This document shows positions 34,585-41,648 of a stretch of 64,000 bases of DNA, piece after piece. How positions within the stretch are numbered: the first letter of the stretch is position 1; each line of letters begins with the position of its first letter. Position numbers and translations under genes: made by a program. The notes beneath the pieces were generated by a model that did no database searches, was not told where the DNA came from, and saw only the letters and a list, made by a program, of their open reading frames with translations. The stretch covers positions 620,001 through 684,000 of the forward strand of contig NZ_JABFHG010000001.1 of NCBI RefSeq assembly GCF_013112485.1, in the 5' to 3' direction. This stretch comes from Roseicella sp. DB1501. GTDB taxonomy: Bacteria > Pseudomonadota > Alphaproteobacteria > Acetobacterales > Acetobacteraceae.

Positions 34585-35172
34585 TCAGGTGGCCGGGTTG
34601 TCGCAGGTCTTGGGCGGCCGGGTGAAGGCGATCCAGGCATTGCCGCTGCGCAGGCAGCCGAGCTCCCACTTGCCTTCGAAGACCTTGCCATCCACCTCCA
34701 GCCGGCCCTCGCCATGCGGGCCGGAGAGGAACCAGCCGCCCTCGTAGATCAGGCCGGCGCCAGGGATGATGAAGCGGCCGCCGGTGAAGCGGTCCTCGTG
34801 ATAGGCCCCCTCCTCCTGCACCACCAGCCGCCCGGCCTCGTAATGCGAGAGGCGGCCCTGCCCCTCGGCCTTGCCGGCCTGCAGCGCGCCTTCATAGACC
34901 ATCTGCTTCTCCCGCCCGGCCTCCCGCCAGGTGGTGACCGCCCGGCCTTCTCCCTCGGCGGGACCCTTCGGGCAGGGGCCGGTCCAGCTTCCGACCAGCC
35001 CCTCGGCGCTGGCCGGCAGGCCGCCAACCCAGATCCAGCATCCGCCGGCATTGTCGGCGATGAAGCCGGCGCGGCCGCCGGGGACGGCGCGCTCGGCCTC
35101 CGGCGGCGGGCCGAAGGCGGCGAGCAGCAGCAGGGCAAGGGGCAGCAGGCGAAGGTGCGAAGGCAACGGCAT
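34585..35172 (-). CDS. Secreted MORN-repeat protein
   Basis: A 195-residue protein with a signal peptide ([20 protein letters not shown], residues 7-26). Several MORN-like units follow: [37 protein letters not shown] and [20 protein letters not shown]. Cysteines at both ends (GGCWIW and PKTCDN) suggest disulfides in the periplasm. It is read opposite to the ABC transporter genes on both sides, between the ATPase and the first permease. Its role is unknown; MORN repeats often bind lipids or proteins. Confidence 0.75.
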   Translation of the reverse strand: MPLPSHLRLLPLALLLLAAFGPPPEAERAVPGGRAGFIADNAGGCWIWVGGLPASAEGLVGSWTGPCPKGPAEGEGRAVTTWREAGREKQMVYEGALQAGKAEGQGRLSHYEAGRLVVQEEGAYHEDRFTGGRFIIPGAGLIYEGGWFLSGPHGEGRLEVDGKVFEGKWELGCLRSGNAWIAFTRPPKTCDNPAT

Positions 35173-35255
35173 CCGGTCAGATCCCTGGCTCGGTCCCGCA
35201 AGCTCTGCACCGGGCGGCGCGGCCAGGGCAAGGCCTGCCCGCGGGGTCGCCGGCG

Positions 35256-35936
35256 ATGAGCAGTTGGGACAGATTCGTCGATTCCTTCTTCAACGCGCGG
35301 GTCGCCTGGGAGTATCTGCCGCGGATCATTGACGGCTTCTGGCTGACGATCCTGCTCGCGCTCAGCATCATTGCGAGCGGGCTGGCGGCCGGGCTGATCC
35401 TCGCCGTGCTGCGGAGCTTCGGCCTCCGGCCGCTGAACTGGCTGATCGTCTTCCTGGTCGACCTGTTCCGCGCCCTGCCGCCGCTGGTCATCATCGCGCT
35501 GCTCTATTTCGGCCTGCCGGCCGCCGGTCTTTCCCTCTCGGGCTTCGCCGCGACCTGGCTCTCGCTCTCGCTCGTGCTCATGGCCTTCGCCGAGGAGATC
35601 TTCTGGGCCGGCATCACCGCCACGCCGCGCGGCCAGTGGGAGGCGGCGCGCTCCACCGGCCTCTCCTTCCTGCAGACCCTCGGCTGGGTGGTGCTGCCGC
35701 AGGCGGTGCGGATGGTGATCCCGCCCCTCACCAACCGCACCATCGCCATCACCAAGGGCACGGCGCTGGGCTCGGTGGTCGCGGTCTCGGAGATCCTCGG
35801 CGCGGCGCAGGCCGGCGTCTCCTTCTCCTTCAACCCGACGCCGCTGACGCTCGGCGCCCTCGCCTATGTCGTGCTCTTCGTCCCGGTGGTCATCCTCGGC
35901 CGCTGGATCGAGACCCGCTTCGCATGGAAGCGCTAG
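35256..35936 (+). CDS. Amino-acid ABC transporter permease
   Basis: A 226-residue inner-membrane permease of the HisMQ type with about five transmembrane helices. The EAA loop that docks on the ATPase is GQWEAARSTGLSFLQTLGWV followed by LPQAVRMVIPP. It pairs with the permease at 36000, 63 bp downstream, and with the ATPase and binding protein upstream. Transcription across the MORN insertion, or a separate promoter, is needed to express it. Confidence 0.88.
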   Translation: MSSWDRFVDSFFNARVAWEYLPRIIDGFWLTILLALSIIASGLAAGLILAVLRSFGLRPLNWLIVFLVDLFRALPPLVIIALLYFGLPAAGLSLSGFAATWLSLSLVLMAFAEEIFWAGITATPRGQWEAARSTGLSFLQTLGWVVLPQAVRMVIPPLTNRTIAITKGTALGSVVAVSEILGAAQAGVSFSFNPTPLTLGALAYVVLFVPVVILGRWIETRFAWKR

Positions 35937-35999
35937 CGCCATGCGGTCGCAAGAGAATGCCGAAAGCAGGGGCCGGAGTGTGACGCACAGGGCAAGCCG

Positions 36000-36680
36000 A
36001 TGACCCTCGACGACTTCCTCCTGGCCTTCTTCTCCCTCGACATCCTGCGGGAGGCCTGGCCGATCCTCTGGCAGGGGTTGCAGCAGACGCTGCTGCTCTC
36101 GGTGATCGTCGTGCCACTCGGGATCCTCGGCGGCACCATCCTGGCGCTGCTCTCGACGGTCGAGCACCCGCTGGTGCGCTGGCCGCTGATGGCCTGGGTC
36201 GACTTCTTCCGCGCCCTGCCGCCTCTGGTGCTGCTGATCTTCCTCTATGCCGGCCTGCCCTTCGCGGGGCTCGAGATCTCGGCGCTCGGCGCGGTGGCGA
36301 TCGGCTTCTTCCTCAACACCGGTGCCTATTACGGCGAGATCCTGCGGGCCGGGATCGAGAGCGTGCCGCGCGGGCAGATGGAGGCGGCGCGCTCCACCGG
36401 CCTTGGCCGCGGGCAGGCCCTCGCCCATGTCATCCTGCCGCAGGCGGTGCGCAACGTGCTGCCGGACCTGATCAGCAACACGCTGGAGGTGGTGAAGCTC
36501 ACCTCCATCGCCTCGGTGGTGGCGCTGCCGGAGCTGCTCTTCCAGGCGCGGCAGGCGCAGAGCGTGACCTACAACGCGACGCCGATCGTGGCGGCGGCGG
36601 TGATCTACTTCCTGCTGCTCTGGCCGGTGGTGCGGCTGCTGAGCCGCCTCGAGAACCGGCAGCTCGCGGCGCGGCAGTAA
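36000..36680 (+). CDS. Amino-acid ABC transporter permease
   Basis: A 226-residue permease with about five helices and an EAA loop (GQMEAARSTGLGRGQALAHV, then LPQAVRNVLPDL). It is paralogous to the permease just upstream, and the two form the heterodimeric membrane channel of the importer. It is the last gene of this set; a small palindrome GCGTGATTCACGC (about 36711-36723) follows before the converging DUF3237 gene. Confidence 0.88.
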   Translation: MTLDDFLLAFFSLDILREAWPILWQGLQQTLLLSVIVVPLGILGGTILALLSTVEHPLVRWPLMAWVDFFRALPPLVLLIFLYAGLPFAGLEISALGAVAIGFFLNTGAYYGEILRAGIESVPRGQMEAARSTGLGRGQALAHVILPQAVRNVLPDLISNTLEVVKLTSIASVVALPELLFQARQAQSVTYNATPIVAAAVIYFLLLWPVVRLLSRLENRQLAARQ

Positions 36681-36728
36681 CGCCCCGCCGCCCGCCTCCG
36701 TGATCTGAAGGCGTGATTCACGCTCGCC

Positions 36729-37202
36729 TCAGCGCACCACATAGACGTCGTAGGTCGGCCCCGTGGGCGGGCGCTGGCCGACGCCGACCGCGAGCACCCG
36801 GTTCAGCCAGGTGAGCTCGGGCTCCGAGGTCTCGAAGCGGATGGCGACGCGGAAGTAATAGGCCGAGGCGTCCACCGCCTCGCCACGGCCGAGCTGCGCC
36901 AGCACCGCCGGCGGGCCGGTGCGGACGCCGCTGTAATGCATGTAGAAATGCTGCCCCTTGTCGGTGCGCATCACCAGCCGGACATCCATATGCGCCGTGC
37001 CGTCGGGCTCGACGCGGAGCCAGTCGGCCGTCGTCCCCGGCACCACCTCGCCGCGCAGCGAGGGGCCCTCGAAGCTGCCCCCGGTCACCGGGATGACGCG
37101 CAGCTCCTGGCCCGGCCCGGCGGCCGCCATCTGCGGCGTGCCGGCCTGCAGCGCCATGCGGAACAGGAATTCGGTGTTCAGGGGCAGCGGCGTGGTCACC
37201 AT
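36729..37202 (-). CDS. DUF3237 family protein
   Basis: A 157-residue protein of the DUF3237 family, a small beta-barrel-like fold. Typical segments are PVTGGSFEGPSLRGEVVPG, GTAHMDVRLVMRTDKGQ and the C-terminal YYFRVAIRFETSEPELTWLN. GAGAGGG lies upstream of the ATG. Such genes are often found in aromatic or xenobiotic catabolic clusters. It is likely the last gene of the run that begins with the amidohydrolase at 40535. Confidence 0.8.
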   Translation of the reverse strand: MVTTPLPLNTEFLFRMALQAGTPQMAAAGPGQELRVIPVTGGSFEGPSLRGEVVPGTTADWLRVEPDGTAHMDVRLVMRTDKGQHFYMHYSGVRTGPPAVLAQLGRGEAVDASAYYFRVAIRFETSEPELTWLNRVLAVGVGQRPPTGPTYDVYVVR

Positions 37203-37224
37203 GGTCGTCTCGTCCCTCTCTCGG

Positions 37225-37641
37225 TCAGCGTTGGCGCCAGGGCAGGCCGGCGGCCTTCCAGCCGGCGACCATGCCGCGATGCCCCTCGGCATCCACCGGC
37301 CCCTCGAAGCCGTCGGCGACGTTGAAGGCCTGCGGGAAGCCCGCCGCCTGCGCCGCCTGCCCGGCCGCGAGGCTGCGGGCGCCGGAGCGGCAGATGAAGT
37401 AGAGGCGGTGGGTCGCGGTCAGCCCGGCCTTGTGCAGATGGTCCGGGAAGCTGCCATTGACCTGCATGGAGGGATAGAGCTGCCAGGGGACGAGCAGCGT
37501 CTGCTTGCCGATCTCGGTCAGGTCCGGCAGGCCGACGAAATTCCATTCAGCATCGGTGCGGACATCGATGAGCACCGCCTCGGGATCGGCCTTCAGCGCC
37601 TCCCATGTTTCGGCGGGCGAGATATCGGGCACGCCTGGCAT
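37225..37641 (-). CDS. Rhodanese-like sulfurtransferase
   Basis: A 138-residue single rhodanese domain: the N-terminal EAVLIDVRTDAEWNFVG motif and the active-site loop FICRSGARSLAAG with catalytic Cys. It has no signal peptide. GAGGA nine bases before the ATG supports the start. It would transfer sulfane sulfur from thiosulfate or a persulfide to an acceptor. It sits 22 bp upstream of DUF3237 and is separated from the Rieske gene by an R2 repeat. Confidence 0.87.
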   Translation of the reverse strand: MPGVPDISPAETWEALKADPEAVLIDVRTDAEWNFVGLPDLTEIGKQTLLVPWQLYPSMQVNGSFPDHLHKAGLTATHRLYFICRSGARSLAAGQAAQAAGFPQAFNVADGFEGPVDAEGHRGMVAGWKAAGLPWRQR

Positions 37642-37760
37642 GCGGCGAGTTCCTCTTGATCCGGCGGGGACAATGCGGCGAGCCCGCCGCCACGGCAATC
37701 CGCCAAGGCTGCCCGCCGCCGCCCCCGCGACGTCGTGGAGAATTGAAGGCGGCTCTCCGA

Positions 37761-37874
37761 ACCGTCGCTGCCCGTTGCCCTGCCGCGGCTTCGCCGCGGC
37801 AGGCTGTGACGCGTCTCGGGCAGGAGGGACTCCACGGGGCCCCCGCGACGGCGCGCAGCGACGTCGTGGGGAAT
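37761..37874 (-). repeat. R2 dispersed repeat, copy 4 (reverse orientation)
   Basis: A full-length copy read on the minus strand. It starts with TCCCCACGACGTCGCTGCGC right after the Rieske stop and ends in CCTGCCGCGGC-GAA-GCCGCGGCAGG and GCAACGGGCAGCGACGG. It shares its first half very closely with the copy at 52006. Confidence 0.8.
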
Positions 37875-38288
37875 CTAGAGTGTCACCACCACGTAATCCT
37901 CCTCGACGGCGACGCTGACCGTCTCCGCCATGAAGGGACCGCGCGCCAGGCGCTCGCCCGGCTCGACCGTGACCGCGTAGCTGCGCGCCTTCACATCCTC
38001 CGGCTCGCACCAGGACTGGCCGGTGCGGATGTCGAATTCCCAGCAATGCCAGGGGCAGCGCAGCATGCTGCCCGGCTGGGCGAGGCGGTACTCGCCCGGC
38101 ATCGGCGCCTCGAGCCGGCTGACGATGGCGCCGGTGCAGAGCGCCGCGCCCTGGTGCGGACAGCGGTTGATCAGGGCGTAATAGGCGCCGTCGAGGTTGA
38201 AGACGCCGATCTCCCGCCCCCGGATCGTCACCAGCTTGCGGCCGCCGGGCGGGATCTCGCCGACGGCGGCGACGACATGCCGCGCCAT
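37875..38288 (-). CDS. Rieske [2Fe-2S] protein
   Basis: A 137-residue Rieske domain. The cluster ligands are CPHQGAAL and CPWHCWEFD (two Cys and two His). About 25 residues are inserted between the ligand boxes (IVSRLEAPMPGEY). It resembles Rieske ferredoxins and the N-terminal domain of ring-hydroxylating oxygenases but has no catalytic domain. Its start is 2 bp from the stop of the upstream amidohydrolase gene, so both are translated together. It may pass electrons to an oxygenase encoded elsewhere. Confidence 0.88.
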   Translation of the reverse strand: MARHVVAAVGEIPPGGRKLVTIRGREIGVFNLDGAYYALINRCPHQGAALCTGAIVSRLEAPMPGEYRLAQPGSMLRCPWHCWEFDIRTGQSWCEPEDVKARSYAVTVEPGERLARGPFMAETVSVAVEEDYVVVTL

Positions 38289-38290
38289 CC

Positions 38291-39403
38291 CTAGTCCAGC
38301 CGGTAGAGCGCGATCGCATTCTCGCGGTAGATCATCCGCGCCCAGTCCTCCGGCAGCCGCACCTTGAAGGCGTAGCGCGGGTCATCCTGATCCCAGTGCG
38401 GATAGTCGGTCGAAAACAGGATGCGGTCGGGCCCGATCCACTCGATGGTGCGGAGCATGTCGTCCGGCCGCTCCGGCTCCTCCATCGGCTGGGTCGAGAC
38501 CCAGAAATGCTCGCGGATGTACTCGCTCGGCGCCCGCCTCAGATGCGGCACCTCGGCCTTCAGCCGCTTCCAGTGCGTGTCGAGCCGCCAGGCGAGCGAG
38601 GGCAGCCAGGCGAAGCCGCCCTCCACCATCACCACCTTGAGGTCGGGGATCTCCTCGAACACGCCCTCGCAGACCAGGCTGGTGACCAGGGTCTGCATGG
38701 ACTGCACGTAGGAGGGATGCTCCTCATGGTAGAAGCTCGGCCAGCCGCCGCCGGTGCTGGCATGACCCGAGGTGCCGCCGAGATGCAGCGAGATCGGGAA
38801 GCCGTTGGCGGCGCAGGCGGCGAGGATCTTGCGGTAGCGATGGCGCCCCAGCGGCTCGATCCCGCGCGGCGGGATGTTCACCTGGGCGAAGCGGGCATCG
38901 CCGGCGCGCGCCGCGATCTCGGCCAGCGCGCTCTCCTCGTGCTCCAGCGTGATCTGCACGCTGGCCTTGAGGCGCGGCTCGGGGTCGCAGAAGACCGCCG
39001 CCTGCCACTCGTTCACCGCCCTTGCCATGGCGGCGCCGAACTCGACATTGCGCTCCGCCGCCGCGCCGCCGACCAGCGGCGCCAGCAACCCGGCCTTCAC
39101 GTCGAAGAGGTCGAGGAGCTGCTCGCGCATCAATGTCAGGTCGGAGCCGGGCGGACCGCCGGTCTTCGGCCAGGCATCGCCGCGCATGCCGTTGCCCGGC
39201 GACATGCGCGGATAGAGCGAGGTGCGCGCCAGGCCCTGGCGGGACCGGCCGCCGATGCTCTGCCGGTGCTCGCGCCAGCGAGCCGAGAGAAAGGGATCAA
39301 AATCCGCCGGCGTGCGGTAGAAGGGATGCACGTCGCAATCGACGAAGCCGAGATGCGCCTCGCCCGGCCGCTCGATCCGGGGATTCCGGAGCGCCGCGTT
39401 CAT
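38291..39403 (-). CDS. Amidohydrolase-2 family protein (ACMSD-like)
   Basis: A 370-residue TIM-barrel amidohydrolase. Metal-site elements include VDCDVHPFYRTP near the N-terminus, FPISLHLGGTSG in the middle and LFSTDYPHWDQDD at the C-terminus, with Asp in STDYPH. This group includes decarboxylases (ACMSD, gamma-resorcylate) and hydrolases. GGGAG seven bases upstream of the ATG supports the start. It is a paralogue of the next gene upstream and is coupled to the Rieske gene. Confidence 0.87.
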   Translation of the reverse strand: MNAALRNPRIERPGEAHLGFVDCDVHPFYRTPADFDPFLSARWREHRQSIGGRSRQGLARTSLYPRMSPGNGMRGDAWPKTGGPPGSDLTLMREQLLDLFDVKAGLLAPLVGGAAAERNVEFGAAMARAVNEWQAAVFCDPEPRLKASVQITLEHEESALAEIAARAGDARFAQVNIPPRGIEPLGRHRYRKILAACAANGFPISLHLGGTSGHASTGGGWPSFYHEEHPSYVQSMQTLVTSLVCEGVFEEIPDLKVVMVEGGFAWLPSLAWRLDTHWKRLKAEVPHLRRAPSEYIREHFWVSTQPMEEPERPDDMLRTIEWIGPDRILFSTDYPHWDQDDPRYAFKVRLPEDWARMIYRENAIALYRLD

Positions 39404-39434
39404 CGCAGGTCTCCCGTATGAAGGATGGGCGGCA

Positions 39435-40535
39435 TCAGGCCGCCGCCAGTCGCGGATAGGTGGCCAGCGGGTTCTCCACCGTGATCTTGCGCAACAGGGC
39501 GGGCGGCAGCCCGGCCGGCAGCGGCCCCTCCGCCGCGTCGAAATGCCAGTGCGGATAGTCGGTGGAGAAGAGCAGGAGCTCGTCGGAGCCGAGCTGGTCG
39601 AGCAGCACCTCGAGGGACCGCGCATCGGGCGGCGCATCGAAGGGCTGCAGGGTGAGGCGCACATGCTGGCGCACCAGATCGGCCGGCAGGCGGTCCAGCC
39701 AGGGCACCTCGGCCCGCACCCCGCGCCAGGTCTTGTTGATGCGCCACAGGCTGGCCGGCAGCCAGGTGACGCCGCTCTCGATCAGCACCACGCGGAGCGC
39801 CGGGAATTTCTGGAACACGCCCTCGGCCAGCAGCGAGTTCAGCGCCCCCGCGAAGCCCTGGGCGTAGGAGACGTAGTCCTCGAGATAGTAGGACCCCCAG
39901 CCGCCGGCGCTCGGCGGGTGGCGGAAGCTCGACCCGGCATGGATGCCGACCGGCAGGCCGTGCTTCTCGGCCGCCCGGTAGATCGGCCACATCATGCGCC
40001 GCCCGAGCGGCAACTCGGTCATGGCCAGCAGCAGCACCTGCACGAAGCGGCGGTCGGGCGCCAGGCGCTCGATCTCCTCCGCCGCCAGCTCCGGGCTGTG
40101 CACCGGCACGGTGATGGAGGCGCGCAGGCGGTCGTCGCGGTCCAGCCACTCGGCCGCCAGCCAGTTGTTGAGCCCGCGACAAAGGCCAGCCGAGAGATCC
40201 TCGCTAATCATCATCTGCGCGCCATGGATCAGGTTGCAGATGGCGGCGCGCGGCGCCAGCGGATCGAGCAGATGCGCCTGCAGCGCCGCGAGGCTGCTGC
40301 CGGGCGGCCCGGCCGGGAGCCGCCAGTCCGGGCGGGCGTTGATCGGCGCGCCGGGCGGATAGGCGCTGGTGTCGAGATTCTCCCGCTCCAGCCCGCGGCG
40401 CTCGACATGCTCGCGCCAGTAGGGGTCGAGATGCGGCAGCAGGGCGCGCATGTCGGGCGGCACCGGATGGATGTCGCAATCGACGGCGCCGGCCAGGCCG
40501 GAAAAGGCGCCGGATGGCGGGGCCTCTTGCGTCAT
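39435..40535 (-). CDS. Amidohydrolase-2 family protein (ACMSD-like), second copy
   Basis: A 366-residue paralogue of the gene at 38291, with the same signatures: VDCDIHPVPPD, GLPVGIHAGSSF and LLFSTDYPHWHFD. First gene of a minus-strand run (two amidohydrolases, Rieske protein, then rhodanese and DUF3237), divergent from iclR. The pair may act as a heteromer, or on successive intermediates of a ring or carboxylate degradation pathway. The substrate is unknown. Confidence 0.87.
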   Translation of the reverse strand: MTQEAPPSGAFSGLAGAVDCDIHPVPPDMRALLPHLDPYWREHVERRGLERENLDTSAYPPGAPINARPDWRLPAGPPGSSLAALQAHLLDPLAPRAAICNLIHGAQMMISEDLSAGLCRGLNNWLAAEWLDRDDRLRASITVPVHSPELAAEEIERLAPDRRFVQVLLLAMTELPLGRRMMWPIYRAAEKHGLPVGIHAGSSFRHPPSAGGWGSYYLEDYVSYAQGFAGALNSLLAEGVFQKFPALRVVLIESGVTWLPASLWRINKTWRGVRAEVPWLDRLPADLVRQHVRLTLQPFDAPPDARSLEVLLDQLGSDELLLFSTDYPHWHFDAAEGPLPAGLPPALLRKITVENPLATYPRLAAA

Positions 40536-40579
40536 CGCTCCTCCCCGGCGCCGGGATCGGCGGCTTGCCGGCGTTACAA

Positions 40580-40598
40580 ATTTCCGTTAAAAGGAAAT
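40580..40598. promoter_or_regulatory. Palindromic operator between the amidohydrolase and iclR genes
   Basis: ATTTCC-GTTAAAA-GGAAAT, perfect 6-bp arms with a 7-bp AT-rich centre, in the 131-bp divergent spacer. The surrounding 60 bp is much more AT-rich than the rest of the window. The shape fits IclR-family operators. A related site is at 41546-41562. Confidence 0.55.
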
Positions 40599-40666
40599 CG
40601 AATTCTTTATAGCGAAACATGAATGGGTGTCGGCGTCAACGACCGGGCCCGTGATCAGGAGCAGGG

Positions 40667-41506
40667 ATGCCCGTACAGCCCGCGACCATGGAGCGGAGTT
40701 TCACCCCTGGCGAGCGCGGCCTGGAACAATCCTTCGGTCGCGCCGCCGTCCTGCTGAACGCCCTCGCCGATGCCGGCGCCACGGGCCTGCGCTTCGTCGA
40801 CCTGGTGCGCCGCTCCGGCTTCAGCCAGACCACGGTGCACCGGCTGGTCGCGGCGCTGGCCGAGCACGGCTTCATCGAGCAGGAAGCCGCGGGGGGCCGC
40901 TACCATCTCGGCATGCGCCTCGCCGGCTGGGCCTTCGCCGCGGCCAACCGCTTCGGCCTCGCGGAGGTGGCGCATCCGGTGATGCAGGCGCTGTCGGAGG
41001 CGACGCAGGACACCGTCTATCTGACGCTCCGCTCCGGCGACATGGCCATCTGCGTCTCGCGCATCGACGGCACCTACCCGATCCGCGCCGTCGTCACCAA
41101 TCCCGGCGACCGCAGGGTGCTCGGCCTCGGCGCCGGCAGCGTCGCCCTGCTCGCCTTCCTGCAGGACCGGGCGGAGATCGAGCGCCTGCTGCTGGCCCCG
41201 GAGCAGCGGGCCGGGCGGGCCGCCCATGGCGTGGATGACGAGCGGCTGCGGCACTGGATCGAGGCGTCGCGCCGCGACGGCTACACGCTGGTGCAGGACC
41301 TCGTCCCGGGCACCACCGGGATCGGCCAGCCGATCTTCGGCCCGGCGGGCGATCCGGTCGCCTCGCTCAGCCTCGCCGCCATCTCGGCCCGGCTGCAGCC
41401 GCCGCGCCGGCAGGAGGTGCTGCAGCGGCTGCAGGCGGCGCGGGCCGAGATCGAGCGGCGCTTGCGCCCGATTTTGAATGCTCGCACGGCCTTGACGAGG
41501 GCTTGA
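40667..41506 (+). CDS. IclR-family transcriptional regulator
   Basis: A 279-residue IclR regulator. The N-terminal winged helix-turn-helix (FGRAAVLLNALADAGATGL, then RRSGFSQTTVHRLVAALAEHG) spans about residues 23-72. The C-terminal IclR effector domain follows (YLTLRSGDMAICVSRIDG, GLGAGSVALLAFL). It is divergent from the amidohydrolase/Rieske run and separated by a perfect palindrome, so it most likely controls that run and itself. The inducer is unknown. Confidence 0.88.
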   Translation: MPVQPATMERSFTPGERGLEQSFGRAAVLLNALADAGATGLRFVDLVRRSGFSQTTVHRLVAALAEHGFIEQEAAGGRYHLGMRLAGWAFAAANRFGLAEVAHPVMQALSEATQDTVYLTLRSGDMAICVSRIDGTYPIRAVVTNPGDRRVLGLGAGSVALLAFLQDRAEIERLLLAPEQRAGRAAHGVDDERLRHWIEASRRDGYTLVQDLVPGTTGIGQPIFGPAGDPVASLSLAAISARLQPPRRQEVLQRLQAARAEIERRLRPILNARTALTRA

Positions 41507-41536
41507 CCCGCCCCATCAGCTGTGCTCCCTTGGAGA

Positions 41537-41570
41537 GGAAGGCGATTTCCTCTCAACGGAAACACCTTCC
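41537..41570. promoter_or_regulatory. Second IclR-like palindrome, nested in a larger inverted repeat
   Basis: TTTCC-TCTCAAC-GGAAA (41546-41562) has the same arms and spacer length as the site at 40580. It sits inside an outer repeat GGAAGG / CCTTCC (41537-41542, 41565-41570). It lies 3' of iclR, between converging genes, where no promoter is expected. It could be a DNA-looping site or simply a terminator hairpin for iclR. Confidence 0.4.
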
Positions 41571-41624
41571 GCGCCGAACCAAGACGGCGCGGGGAGCGAA
41601 ACGTCCCGCACTAAAAGAGCACCG

Positions 41625-41648
41625 GACCGCGGCCCCCGGGCCGCGGTC
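41625..41648 (-). terminator. Hairpin at the end of the RND pump gene
   Basis: GACCGCGGCC / GGCCGCGGTC, a 10-bp perfect stem with a CCCG loop, overlapping the RND stop codon. On the minus strand TTTT follows seven bases later. It probably terminates the efflux operon and also the converging iclR transcript. Confidence 0.55.

Noticed and set aside
36705-36728. A degenerate R1 copy near GCGTGATTCACGC
   Set aside because: Only the small palindrome is shared. The flanking bases do not align to R1.
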